64,000 nt of DNA from CAVUAF01 sp963739375 (GTDB lineage Bacteria > Acidobacteriota > Terriglobia > Terriglobales > Acidobacteriaceae), in contig CAVUAF010000015.1 of assembly GCA_963739375.1 (NCBI GenBank), positions 124,001 through 188,000 of the forward strand. The letters run 5' to 3'. Of the stretch, positions 1 through 7,710 are shown piece by piece. The notes under the pieces are model-generated. The model saw nothing but the letters and a program-made list of their open reading frames with translations. It searched no databases and was not told the origin of the DNA. Each line of letters begins with the position of its first letter. Within the stretch, counting starts at the first letter, position 1. The position numbers were made by a program, and so were the translations under genes.

Positions 1-211
1 GAAGATCCCAGAATCGGGTTAGCAGGTGACGTTCGTCAGCACCAACGATCGCTAGTGCTCTTGTTGGCCGATCATCTTCGAGCAGAATGGTCCCCACACA
101 AGCAACCCGACCGCTTAATGCATTTAGCGAAGCCTTGCTTGCTGTCTGCTCATCTGAAGTCGCAGCACCCGGAAGTGGAACGGTTTCAATATCTACGACG
201 ACTCTATTCAT
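1..211 (-). CDS. DnaQ-like DEDD 3'-5' exonuclease, N-terminal part (truncated by window edge)
   Basis: Translating the minus strand from the ATG at 211 gives 70 open residues to the window edge. The N-terminus reads MNRVVVDIETVPLP, which matches the ExoI motif (D-I-E-T) of DEDD exonucleases. It is followed by LSGRVACVGT and then ADERHLLTRFWDL, the ordering seen in predicted PolB-like or RNase H-like 3'-5' exonucleases. The family cleaves single nucleotides from 3' ends with two metal ions; the remaining acidic motifs lie outside the window. The start codon overlaps the RT stop by 8 nt, so translation is probably coupled and the gene belongs to the retron operon. It could trim the msDNA or RNA, or act as the toxic effector; neither is shown by the sequence. 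Confidence 0.75.
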   Translation of the reverse strand, partial: MNRVVVDIETVPLPGAATSDEQTASKASLNALSGRVACVGTILLEDDRPTRALAIVGADERHLLTRFWDL

Positions 212-1133
212 TACTGATTCTCTTCGTTCTCGGGTGTTGTAGTGAGCGAGCAAAATCTGGGTTCACGTATCGCGCCCACGCGAGCAGGCCTTCGGTCGAT
301 TTCGATCGCGCACCCATCGCCATTAGTTCGAGTCCAACCTGCTTCCGGATGGCTTTGCGCGTTTCTTTCGGAAGGTTGGGTTTCGTATTGACCACGATGC
401 CGGTCACGATCTGCCGCGAGGAGCCTGACATAGTCGCCCGCTTTGCCTCGTTCGCGCGAAAACCCTCCTGCTCGACTATCTTTTGGATGAGCTTGCGAAA
501 GTTGCATAGCCGGCGGTTCCCGGAGATCGTTAAGTCGTCCACAAATCGCGTGTACTTGAAGCCGTGCTTCGCGGCTAAGGCAGTTATTCTCCGATCCATG
601 CTGATTGCAGTGAGATTGGCTAGACCTGGGCTGGTGCTGGTGCCTTGTGGAAGCCGCCCGTCAACCGTCGTGATATGAACCAAGAATTGGAGCGCCTCGC
701 CTTCGAATCCAAGCGCCATAAACACTGCCTTAACGCGGTCGGCCTTAACACTCGGATAGAAGTCCTGGACATCGAGGCAAAATACCAGTGGTTGCCCGGC
801 GTGCACTTTCGCATTGGTGCGCGCTGAACGGTGCCGCACGCCGCCATGAATCCAATCAGGCAAGGCAGCCTTGTCGATGATGTGCTCCTTAATCTTTGTT
901 TGAAGGAGCGCCAGAGGAGCGTCGGGGACATGTAATAGGCGTATCTTGCCGCTCTTCTTCCTGTGTGGCACTCGGCGGTAGCGGCGATCAAGTGGCCCGG
1001 TGAAGCTCGCGAGATCGAGGGCAGATACCTTGAGGATCTTCGCCAACTTGGCGAGGTCATCAACGGGTGGTTCAAAGGTGCGCCTAGGCCGCTTGGCGCT
1101 TGCCCCTTCTTCGCTTTGCGCGACGCTCGGCAA
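204..1133 (-). CDS. Retron-type reverse transcriptase
   Basis: A 309-residue protein of typical retron RT length. Visible landmarks are the retron region-X motif NAKVH (residues 107-111), the first catalytic Asp in LDVQDFYPS (about 120-128), LPQGTSTSP (161-169), the catalytic box FVDD (197-200; a variant of the usual YADD) and the retron region-Y VTG triplet (243-245). A C-terminal GLLAWARYV stretch resembles the thumb segment of known retron RTs. Retron RTs copy part of a structured RNA into 2'-5' branched msDNA. The start is TTG with GGAGGG about 8 nt upstream, inside the end of the XRE gene, so the two overlap by 50 nt. A downstream exonuclease overlaps the stop. The motif set separates it from group II intron and DGR RTs. 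Confidence 0.93.
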   Translation of the reverse strand: MPSVAQSEEGASAKRPRRTFEPPVDDLAKLAKILKVSALDLASFTGPLDRRYRRVPHRKKSGKIRLLHVPDAPLALLQTKIKEHIIDKAALPDWIHGGVRHRSARTNAKVHAGQPLVFCLDVQDFYPSVKADRVKAVFMALGFEGEALQFLVHITTVDGRLPQGTSTSPGLANLTAISMDRRITALAAKHGFKYTRFVDDLTISGNRRLCNFRKLIQKIVEQEGFRANEAKRATMSGSSRQIVTGIVVNTKPNLPKETRKAIRKQVGLELMAMGARSKSTEGLLAWARYVNPDFARSLQHPRTKRISNE

Positions 1134-1401
1134 CGTAAAGTCCCTCCAGGTTCACCAATGTATCCATTAGATCTCTTAACCGTGCCCGATCGTCCGATCG
1201 TGCGGAGTGATCACGGAAAAACATCGCCACCGGCACTTCCAACTCGGCCGCTAGGCGTCGGAGAAATGAGATGCTTGGCTCCTTCTTGTCGTGCTCCACC
1301 AGCGACAGATAATTCGAGGTGGTGCCGATCTTCCCTGCCAATTCCTTTTGCTTTATTCCTGCGGCGGTCCTAATAGTCTTGATGGCGGTACCCAAGGTCA
1401 C
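1084..1401 (-). CDS. XRE-family helix-turn-helix protein of the retron operon
   Basis: The product has 105 residues from a GTG start preceded by GGGAG at 6-nt spacing. An upstream ATG at 1509 is possible but would overlap the preceding small ORF. Residues of about 5-60 form a Cro/C1-type HTH (IRTAAGIKQKELAG, then SNYLSLVEHDKKEPS), followed by LAAELEVPVAMFF and a basic C-terminal tail. Small HTH proteins accompany one described class of retrons, where they may repress, sense or act as the toxic partner. Its 3' end overlaps the RT start by 50 nt, which indicates one transcript. Role within the system is inference from position. Confidence 0.85.
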   Translation of the reverse strand: MTLGTAIKTIRTAAGIKQKELAGKIGTTSNYLSLVEHDKKEPSISFLRRLAAELEVPVAMFFRDHSARSDDRARLRDLMDTLVNLEGLYVAERRAKRRRGKRQAA

Positions 1402-1448
1402 AAGCTGCTCCCGTAACTTAAGAAATTTAAGAGAAAGCGGTAGATCTG

Positions 1449-1679
1449 CTAGCCCTTCTTCTCGACGTACCTCAAGAGCCGCAAAATGGCTTTTTGCGCG
1501 AGATCCCAAAACTGCGAATCCGGGTCGTGCTCAGCCAAATGCTGCAGCCTCTTGAGATGGCCGGAAAGGACGGCAGCAGACCTACCGCTTGGGCTGTCTG
1601 ATACGCCGGGCGGACGCAAACGGAAAGCTTTCCGCTGCGCCAATCCCAGCAAGCGTACTGCGCGTTTTCTGCGATGCAT
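1449..1679 (-). CDS. Small uncharacterised ORF between retron RNA and HTH gene
   Basis: A 76-codon ORF whose second half (from about residue 38) looks protein-like: amphipathic, with charged and leucine-rich helices (LKRLQHLAEHDPDS, then FWDLAQKAILRLLRY). The first half is arginine-rich and less convincing. The ATG lies inside the proposed a2 segment of the retron RNA, with GAGG about 10 nt upstream. It ends 47 nt before the preferred XRE start. I do not recognise a family. It may be a real small operon member, the remnant of one, or an artefact of an RNA-coding region; the C-terminal half is the part most likely to be translated. Confidence 0.4.
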   Translation of the reverse strand: MHRRKRAVRLLGLAQRKAFRLRPPGVSDSPSGRSAAVLSGHLKRLQHLAEHDPDSQFWDLAQKAILRLLRYVEKKG

Positions 1680-1885
1680 TGCGTGAATCCTCGTGGGTTG
1701 GTATCAGTGATTGGTCGGGTTGCCCCGGTGCCCTTCACTCAAGCGCAAGCGAGCCTCGCTTGCGCTTCTCGTCTAGCGGCGACCCAGGTACCCGAGCCGC
1801 CTCGAGACGATGAACGACCACGCCGCGCGTCCTCAGGCGTCACCAAGGAAACACGAATCGCGTCGGGAGAGATTCACATTCGCAG
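1669..1885 (-). ncRNA. Candidate retron msr-msd RNA
   Basis: The stretch upstream of the retron operon has little coding character but strong structure. The 5' side (1871-1877 and 1880-1885) and the 3' side (1683-1689 and 1669-1674) are complementary in two blocks of 7 and 6 bp, separated by an asymmetric internal loop, as expected for a1/a2 pairing. Between them lie a 5-bp stem around 1774-1800, another around 1818-1840, and the perfect 12-bp hairpin at 1741-1767 that would be the msd tip. Length (about 217 nt) and position upstream of HTH-RT fit retrons. No canonical AGC with the branching G directly after a1 was found, so exact boundaries are uncertain. Confidence 0.5.
1741..1767 (-). repeat. 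Perfect 12-bp hairpin, probable msd stem
   Basis: The arms are exact reverse complements of 12 nt with a 3-nt loop and no T-run on either side, so it is not a rho-independent terminator. In the retron model it forms the end of the msDNA stem. Confidence 0.8.
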
Positions 1886-1943
1886 ATGCCGCACGCTTCA
1901 ACCTTATTTCAAAGAACACGGGCCAAAGCCCAGTCTTGTTGCT

Positions 1944-1972
1944 ACGCTACACCAGGGTCGCTTTGTTGTCAA
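1944..1972 (-). promoter_or_regulatory. Putative sigma70 promoter of the retron operon
   Basis: On the minus strand there is a perfect -35 (TTGACA, 1967-1972), a 17-nt spacer and a weak -10 (TAGCGT, 1944-1949). Transcription would start near 1937, about 50 nt before the proposed a1 segment. Confidence 0.45.
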
Positions 1973-2207
1973 GTAAAAATTTGCCCAATGGTCAAAATAC
2001 TATAACAACGACTTCGCTGGAATGGCGCTGCAACCTTGCTCCGGGTCGCAGAGCCGGCCTCCATGAGGAGTTGCGGTTTCAAGACCCGCCGGGGTGTCCC
2101 ATCGCTCCCTGCTTTTGGAAAGGGTGGAAGTCAACGGGTCGCTCACTCACCCCGACCCTGCGTGTCTCCGCGCCTCCGCGGTAAGAGAACGTCTAGCCCC
2201 TCGGACC
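1973..2207. other. Intergenic region without recognised gene
   Basis: This lies between the retron promoter and the next plus-strand gene. The only structure seen is a degenerate copy of the GTGTCTCCG-type intergenic palindrome around 2160-2182. ORFs here lack protein character. Confidence 0.5.
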
Positions 2208-2236
2208 TTGACCCGGAAGCGCGGAGGCATTAGGCT
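2208..2236 (+). promoter_or_regulatory. Possible promoter of the 2284 gene
   Basis: TTGACC (2208-2213), 17-nt spacer, TAGGCT (2231-2236). The predicted start of transcription is about 40 nt before the start codon. The -10 is weak. Confidence 0.3.
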
Positions 2237-2283
2237 CGCTCGCCAAGATTGGGGCCGGTCGTTCCCGTCAAAGGAGATCACGC

Positions 2284-2841
2284 ATGGTTTCGCTCATGTC
2301 TTTGTGGCTGCCCATCCTGCTGTCGACCGTGATCGTCTTCATCGCCAGCGCGATCATGCACACGGTGCTGACCTACCACCGCGGCGACTACCGCCAGCTC
2401 CCCGACGAGGAAAAGCTGCTGCCCGCGCTGCGCGCCGCCGGCCTGACGCGGGGCGTTTACATGTTCCCCTTCTGCACGCACAAAGACATGAAGTCCCCGG
2501 CAATGGCGGAGAAGTACAAGCAGGGCCCGAACGGAATCCTGACCGTCTTTGCCACCGGGGTGCCGCAGATGCCGAAGTTCCTGGGACAGTGGTTCGGCTA
2601 CTGTCTGGTGGTCAACTTCTTCGTCGCCTACCTGGCGGCGCACACGCTCGATCCAGGCGACTCTTACCGCGCGGTCTTCCGCGCCGTGGGAACGGCGGGC
2701 TTCCTCGCCTACGGCCTCGGGAACCTGAGCAACGGCATCTGGAAGGGGCAGCCCTGGGGCACGACGCTCAAGGAAGTGATCGACGGCCTGATCTACGGGC
2801 TGCTGACCGCGGGGACGTTTGGCTGGCTGTGGCCGCGATAA
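2284..2841 (+). CDS. Conserved hypothetical integral membrane protein
   Basis: A 185-residue protein with a strong SD (AAGGAG, 6 nt before ATG). It has an N-terminal membrane segment (residues about 6-30), a soluble central part with a cysteine- and proline-containing stretch (MFPFCTHKDMKSP) and two to three hydrophobic segments from about residue 100 to the C-terminus (YCLVVNFFVAYLAAHTL; AGFLAYGLG; IYGLLTAGTFGWLW). I cannot name its function. It resembles small membrane proteins annotated as hypothetical in acidobacterial genomes. It stands alone between the retron locus and a minus-strand gene, so context gives no clue. Confidence 0.8.
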   Translation: MVSLMSLWLPILLSTVIVFIASAIMHTVLTYHRGDYRQLPDEEKLLPALRAAGLTRGVYMFPFCTHKDMKSPAMAEKYKQGPNGILTVFATGVPQMPKFLGQWFGYCLVVNFFVAYLAAHTLDPGDSYRAVFRAVGTAGFLAYGLGNLSNGIWKGQPWGTTLKEVIDGLIYGLLTAGTFGWLWPR

Positions 2842-2844
2842 CAT

Positions 2845-2910
2845 TTGGTGATTTGATGATTGAGTGATTTGGTGATTGGAAAACGCAATCACTGCAAATC
2901 GCCAATCGCA
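2845..2910. repeat. AT-rich GGTGATT/GATTGAG intergenic repeat
   Basis: Short imperfect tandem repeats (TTTGGTGATTTGATG-like) lie between convergent genes. They resemble low-complexity intergenic repeats elsewhere in this window. No terminator stem with a T-run is evident. Confidence 0.35.
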
Positions 2911-3028
2911 AGATCCGACCGCCTCTTCCTCAAGCCGCCGTCGCGGACGGTGATGGTGGAGAGCAGCACGGCGTCGCCTGGTTTCCCCGAACTGAAGACC
3001 AGCCTGCAGGCGGTGGGGTGCCGGTGAG

Positions 3029-3646
3029 CTACGGCTTCGCTTTGCGGTGGAACAAGCGGCGCAGCTCGGGCTTGAACTCCGCCAGCAGGCTGCTGAAGGC
3101 GTAGCCGCCCAGGGCGTAGCCCATGCGCTCGGCGCCATCGGCCGCGGCGCTGCGTTCGATGGGATACCAGACGTTGGGGACAAAGCCGCTGGCGGCGGCG
3201 CCAGCCAGGCGGCCCAGCGCCAGCTCGCGATGTCCGCGGCCGTTGCGCGCCACCAGGGTGTAGCCGAGCGAGTGCGCAAAGCGCGCGGCAAACGAGCCTT
3301 TGCCCAGGGTGATGAAGCGCGGGTCTTCGTTGAGCATGAGGTCGGTGAGGAGCTGTGCGGTGTCGGCGGCGGCGCCGGCGGCGTAGCTGGAGCCAAAGCG
3401 CTTGCCGAAAGCTTCGCCGCCCTGCTTCCATTCCGGCGGCTCGTCACGCCATTGCGAGAAGGCGGCGGTGCCCGCGGCGGTGACGAAGGGCATCAGGCTC
3501 AGGCGTTGCGCGCCGTACCAGCAGAACTGCTGGGCGCGCGTCAGCGGCGCTTCCTGCTGCAGCGCGGCCTTGCACGACGCGTGCGCCTGCGCCCCGCAGG
3601 CGACGGCAAACAGCACAACCAGCCCGACAGCCAGTAAGCGGCGCAT
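3029..3646 (-). CDS. Secreted conserved hypothetical protein (acidobacterial family)
   Basis: The start is set at the ATG at 3646, which has GGGAGG at good spacing and opens a signal peptide (MRRLLAVGLVVLFAVACG...). The longer upstream ORF has no secretory N-terminus. The mature part contains alternating small and aromatic residues and the segments FGKRFGSSYAAG and MLNEDPRF. This pattern occurs in a widespread acidobacterial family of unknown function, possibly envelope-associated. The cysteine in VACGAQAHA gives a poor lipobox, so a lipoprotein is possible but not clear. It is convergent with the preceding gene and divergent from the aminotransferase. Confidence 0.75.
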   Translation of the reverse strand: MRRLLAVGLVVLFAVACGAQAHASCKAALQQEAPLTRAQQFCWYGAQRLSLMPFVTAAGTAAFSQWRDEPPEWKQGGEAFGKRFGSSYAAGAAADTAQLLTDLMLNEDPRFITLGKGSFAARFAHSLGYTLVARNGRGHRELALGRLAGAAASGFVPNVWYPIERSAAADGAERMGYALGGYAFSSLLAEFKPELRRLFHRKAKP

Positions 3647-3870
3647 CTTTGCCTCCCCGGGGAACAGTGGCGGACTGTATCGCAGCCGCGAGGGAAGCGC
3701 AATCCTATCTTCCGGAAACGGACGCGGCAGCGCGAGGCGCGCAAAAATTCTGACCCGCCCGCAGCTTCTGCGGTAACTTCGCATATGCAACCGCAGGCCC
3801 GGCCGCCAGCACGCCGCACCCCCTGGACGACTGGCCTGCGATTCAGCTCAGTGCTGGGGAGCGCAGCGAC

Positions 3871-5043
3871 ATGCTAAAGAAGAACCGGCTGTTCACTCCC
3901 GGCCCCACGCCGCTGCTGCCGCCGGCGATGCGCGCCATGGCCGCCGCCGACATGCACCATCGCACCGCCGACTTTCGCGCGCTCTACCAGCGCGTGCTCG
4001 CCGGCCTGGCCACGTTCATCGGCACCAAGAACGATGTGATCGTACTGTCGTCGTCGGGCACCGGGGCGATGGAAGCCGCGGTGCAGAACCTGACCTCGCC
4101 CGGCGACCCGGTCCTGGTGCTGACGGCCGGCAAATTCGGCGAGCGCTGGCGCGATCTGGCCCAGACCTTCGGCTGCGCCGTGGACGTGCTGAGCGCGCCC
4201 TACGGCGAGACATTCGCGCTCGACGCGGTGCGCGCGCGGCTGCGGCCGCAAGCAGAAAAAACGTTGCGCGCCGTCCTGGTGCAGGCGACGGAAAGCTCCA
4301 CCGGCGCACGGCACGACGTCGAGGCCATCGCGCGGCTGCTGCGCGGCAGCGACGCGCTGCTGATCGTGGACGCGATCACCGGCCTGGGCACTACGCGCTT
4401 CGACGTGGACGCGTGGGGTGTGGACGTCATTATCGGCGGGTCACAGAAGGCGCTGATGGCGCCGCCCGGCGTGGCGTACCTGGCGGTCAGCGAGCGCGCG
4501 TGGCGGCGCATGGACGAAACCCGCACCCCGCGCTACTACTTCGACCTGCGGCAGGAGCGGGAGGCGGCGGCCAAGGGGGAATCGGCGTACACGGCGCCGA
4601 TCGCCCACATCGCGGCGCTGGGCGCGGCGCTGGATTACCTGCGGGAGGCCGGGGGCGGCGACCTCGCGGCGGGCCGCGATGCCCTGATCGAGAACGCCGA
4701 GAGCGCCGCCGCGATGACGCGCGCGGCGGCCACCGCGCTGGGACTCAAGCTGTTCGCGCCCGCGGCGCCGGCTGCGGCGCTGACCGCCATCTGTCCGCCG
4801 CAGGGGATGGAGGCCGGGGCGATCGTGAAGCAGTTCCGCGAGCGCTTTGGCGCGGTCATTGCCGCCGGGCAGGGCGAGGCCATGAAAAACGCGCTCTTCC
4901 GCGTGGCACACCTCGGCTACTTCGATTACATGGATACCGTCGCCATCATCGCGGCGCTGGAGCAGGTGCTGGCCACGCTGGGCGTGAAAGTCGAGTTTGG
5001 CGCAGGAGTGGCGGCGGCACAGCAGGCCTATGCCGAGCGCTGA
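3871..5043 (+). CDS. Class V aminotransferase (probable phosphoserine/alanine-glyoxylate type)
   Basis: The 390-residue protein has the class V, fold-type I PLP layout: N-terminal FTPGPTPLLPPAM, substrate and cofactor loop SSSGTGAMEAA (residues about 60-70), Asp in LLIVDAITGLG (about 163-173) and the Schiff-base Lys in GGSQKALMAPPG (K193). Family members transfer the amino group between alanine or serine and glyoxylate, or act as a phosphoserine transaminase. Only a 107-nt repeat-containing gap separates it from serA in the same direction, so I infer it supplies the second step of serine synthesis (3-phosphohydroxypyruvate to phosphoserine) in place of classical SerC. Substrate is not provable from sequence alone. 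Confidence 0.9.
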   Translation: MLKKNRLFTPGPTPLLPPAMRAMAAADMHHRTADFRALYQRVLAGLATFIGTKNDVIVLSSSGTGAMEAAVQNLTSPGDPVLVLTAGKFGERWRDLAQTFGCAVDVLSAPYGETFALDAVRARLRPQAEKTLRAVLVQATESSTGARHDVEAIARLLRGSDALLIVDAITGLGTTRFDVDAWGVDVIIGGSQKALMAPPGVAYLAVSERAWRRMDETRTPRYYFDLRQEREAAAKGESAYTAPIAHIAALGAALDYLREAGGGDLAAGRDALIENAESAAAMTRAAATALGLKLFAPAAPAAALTAICPPQGMEAGAIVKQFRERFGAVIAAGQGEAMKNALFRVAHLGYFDYMDTVAIIAALEQVLATLGVKVEFGAGVAAAQQAYAER

Positions 5044-5049
5044 TGTCAA

Positions 5050-5138
5050 CACGGAGGCACCGAGGCACGGAGAAGAACTAAGGGCAATCAACGAATCCGC
5101 TTCCCCGTTTCTTCCGTGTCTCCGTGCCTCCGTGGTGA
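5050..5138. repeat. Palindromic CACGGAGGCAC-type intergenic repeat
   Basis: The left arm (5050-5073) and right arm (5111-5137) are imperfect inverted copies of a CACGGAG-GCAC motif. The same family with an A/T variation occurs at 27799-27865, and half-copies occur near 58422 and 59231. It lies between the aminotransferase and serA and would form a hairpin in their mRNA. Confidence 0.7.
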
Positions 5139-5150
5139 AATGAACCTCTC

Positions 5151-6752
5151 ATGAAAATCGTCATTGCCGAAAAGCTCTCGCCGCGCGCCCTGGAGGTCTT
5201 CCGGGACGAGCCGTCGTGGACCGTGCTGGGGCCGGAGCAGGTGGCGGGGAAGCTGGCCCAGCACCTGGAGTCGGCGGACGCGCTGATCGTGCGCTCGGCG
5301 GTGCAGGTGGACGCGGCACTGCTGGAGCAGGCGCACGCGCTGCGCGTCATCGGCCGCGCCGGCGTTGGGGTGGACAACATCGACCTGGAAGCGGCGACGC
5401 GCCGCGGCATCGCGGTGCTGAACACTCCGGGGGCGAACGCGGTGGCGGTGGCGGAGCACACCCTGGCGCTGATGCTGGCGCTGGCGCGGCACCTGGCGCG
5501 CGCCGATGCCACCACCCGCGCCGGCAAGTGGGAGAAGAAATCGCTGGAAGGCACCGAGCTGCGCGGCAAGACGCTGGGCATCGTGGGGCTGGGACGCATC
5601 GGGATGGAGGTGGCGCGGCGGGCGCGCGCCTTCCAGATGGAGGTGATGGCGCACGATCCCTACGTCTCGGTGGCGGTGGCGCGCGACGCCGGCATCACGC
5701 TCGCCGGTCTCGACGAGGTTTACGCCCGCGCCGACTACCTCACCCTGCACGTCGGGCTCACCCCGCAGACCCGCGGCATGATCTCGCTCCCCGCCATCCG
5801 GCAGATGAAGCGCGGGGTGCGGATCGTGAACTGCGCCCGCGGCGAGCTGCTGGACGAAGCGGCACTGGCCGCGGCCCTGGCTTCGGGACACGTGGGCGGC
5901 GCGGCGCTCGACGTCTTCGCCGCGGAGCCGCCCCTGGGCTCCCCGCTGATGGGCGCCCCGAACCTCTTGTGCACGCCGCACATCGCCGGCGCGACGCGCG
6001 AGGCGCAGGAGGCGGTGGCGGTGCAGATCGCGCAACAGGTGCGCGAGTACCTGGCGCGCGGCGTCATCCAGAACGCGGTCAACGTGCCCTCGGTCTCCTA
6101 CGACGAGTACACGGCGATGCAGCCGTACATCGTGCTAGCGGAGCGGCTGGGGTCGTTCCTGGTGCAGGCGACGGAGGTGCGGCCGGAGGCGATCGCGGTG
6201 CGCTTCAGCGGCGCCATTGCCGGTTGGCGCCACGACTTCATGCGCAATGCCGCCCTCAAGGGCGTGCTCAGCCAGGCAGTCTCCGACAAGGCGAACCTGG
6301 TGAATGCCGCGTCCATCGCGGAAGCGCGCGGCATCCGGGTGCACGAGAGCGCGAAGGCGGAGCCTTCCGGCGGCGGCGCCGCCAACGTCATTTCCATCAC
6401 CCTGGAAAGCGGCGGGCAGGCGGTGACCGCCAAGGGGACGGTGCTGCACGGAGCGTCGGCGCGGCTGCTGGCGCTCGACGACATTGACATCGAGGCGCCG
6501 CTGGGGCGCCACCTGCTCTTCCTCCGCAACCGCGACGTGCCGGGCGTGGTAGGGCGCGTGGGCACGCTGCTGGGCGAGCACGGCATCAATATCGCGAACT
6601 TCTCGCTGGGCCGTGCCGAAGCCCGGGCCGCGCCGCCGGACCAACGCGAAGCGTGCGCGGTGGTCGAAGTGGACGAGCCGATTCCGGAGAAAGTGCTGGC
6701 AGAGTTACACCAGATCGAGGCCATTCGGGTAGCGCGGGCGATCACGTTGTAA
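5151..6752 (+). CDS. serA: D-3-phosphoglycerate dehydrogenase
   Basis: At 533 residues this is the long SerA form. It has an N-terminal substrate-binding segment with RAGVGVDNIDLEAA, the Rossmann motif GLGRIGMEVARRA (about residues 145-157), the catalytic HIAGATREAQ near residue 280, an intervening regulatory (ASB) domain and a C-terminal ACT domain (RDVPGVVGRVGTLLGEHGIN, about 460-480). It oxidises 3-phosphoglycerate to 3-phosphohydroxypyruvate, the first step of serine synthesis. The ACT and ASB domains suggest feedback inhibition by serine. The gene follows the class V aminotransferase that probably catalyses the next step. A palindromic repeat follows its stop. Confidence 0.96.
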   Translation: MKIVIAEKLSPRALEVFRDEPSWTVLGPEQVAGKLAQHLESADALIVRSAVQVDAALLEQAHALRVIGRAGVGVDNIDLEAATRRGIAVLNTPGANAVAVAEHTLALMLALARHLARADATTRAGKWEKKSLEGTELRGKTLGIVGLGRIGMEVARRARAFQMEVMAHDPYVSVAVARDAGITLAGLDEVYARADYLTLHVGLTPQTRGMISLPAIRQMKRGVRIVNCARGELLDEAALAAALASGHVGGAALDVFAAEPPLGSPLMGAPNLLCTPHIAGATREAQEAVAVQIAQQVREYLARGVIQNAVNVPSVSYDEYTAMQPYIVLAERLGSFLVQATEVRPEAIAVRFSGAIAGWRHDFMRNAALKGVLSQAVSDKANLVNAASIAEARGIRVHESAKAEPSGGGAANVISITLESGGQAVTAKGTVLHGASARLLALDDIDIEAPLGRHLLFLRNRDVPGVVGRVGTLLGEHGINIANFSLGRAEARAAPPDQREACAVVEVDEPIPEKVLAELHQIEAIRVARAITL

Positions 6753-6764
6753 CGTCTGTTCTTG

Positions 6765-6853
6765 TTGTCATCCCGAGGAGCGGAGCGACGAGGGACCTGG
6801 TTCTTTCGCCGCAAAGCAGGTTCCTCGGCCCCAAAGCGGCCTCGGGATGACAA
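6765..6853. repeat. REP-like palindrome (TTGTCATCCCGAGG arms)
   Basis: Perfect 14-bp inverted arms at 6765-6778 and 6840-6853 enclose a GGAGCGGAGCGACGAGGGA-like core. This is the same family as the array at 22-23 kb and the copy at 14261-14384. It sits directly after serA and could fold in the mRNA 3' end. Confidence 0.85.
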
Positions 6854-7015
6854 ATTCAAGAGAGGGCTACTTCATCTTGAGCATCCATTTTTCCGCCGCC
6901 GGGCCGAGCGCGAATTTTGCCGTGCCGCCGTGGAAGACGACGGCGGCGGCGCTGCGGGCTGTGGTATATTCCGCCTCGCTCGCGGTGCGGTGCGGGCGCC
7001 GCGGGGCGGCGCGCC

Positions 7016-7621
7016 ATGACGGTTGACGAAGAACTGAACCAGCTCGAAGAGTCGGTCCGCCGGCTCAAGATCGAGTACGACGTCTTCTTCGGAGGCGGCT
7101 CGAAGAAGCCACCCACGGACACCGAGTGGCGCGTCCACTCGCTGATGAAGAAGTACGGCGACGCCGGCGGCAAGCTGACCTTTCCGCAGCGCTTCCGCTA
7201 CAACACCATCGCGCAGCGCTATGCCCTGTTCAGCGACCTGTGGCGGCAGAAGCTGAAGATCAAGGAAGAAGGCTATCGCCGGCCGCAGGACGCGGTGCTG
7301 GGCATCGCGGGCCTGCGCACAGAAGAGGAGCACCAGGCGGCCGAGGCGCTGCGCGAGGGCGAGGCAGCGGAGGCGGGGCCGTTCCGCGTCGCCTGCTCCG
7401 ATGCCGACGCCGACCACGACCAGGTGCAGGCCCTGTACAACGCGCTGGTGGAAAAACGCAAGCAGGCCGGCGAAACCGCGCCCGCCGCCTTCGACTCCTT
7501 CAAGAGCTTCGTCAAGAAGAAGACCGAGCAGATCCGCAAAGACTACGGCTGCCACACGGTGGAATATTCCGTCGAGGTGGAGAACGGCCAGGTGCGGCTG
7601 AAGGCGAAGGCAAGAGTCTGA
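7016..7621 (+). CDS. MXAN_5187-like conserved protein
   Basis: The ATG at 7016 opens a 201-residue protein. The longer ORF upstream is arginine-rich and unlikely to be coding. The N-terminal half (LNQLEESVRRLKIEYDVFF, then FRYNTIAQRYALFSDLWRQK) matches the conserved C-terminal domain of myxobacterial MXAN_5187-type proteins, a mostly helical domain of unknown function. The C-terminal part (about 115-200) has helices plus SFKKK-like basic residues and ends in a short beta segment. It may bind partners through a coiled coil. Upstream is a short AT-rich motif (GTATATT) that could be part of its promoter. It precedes purH but shares no obvious functional link. Confidence 0.8.
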   Translation: MTVDEELNQLEESVRRLKIEYDVFFGGGSKKPPTDTEWRVHSLMKKYGDAGGKLTFPQRFRYNTIAQRYALFSDLWRQKLKIKEEGYRRPQDAVLGIAGLRTEEEHQAAEALREGEAAEAGPFRVACSDADADHDQVQALYNALVEKRKQAGETAPAAFDSFKSFVKKKTEQIRKDYGCHTVEYSVEVENGQVRLKAKARV

Positions 7622-7710
7622 TTCGCCAGTCGTTATTGTCGGCGATTGAGCTCTTGCCACTCGCCGTCGCGACGCGGTACCAATAGCCGAATACGAATCG
7701 CCCATCCCCC

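Noticed and set aside
1..1972. Group II intron or DGR for the RT
   Set aside because: The RT has retron motifs NAxxH and VTG, no maturase or HNH domain, and no variable-repeat/template-repeat pair nearby.
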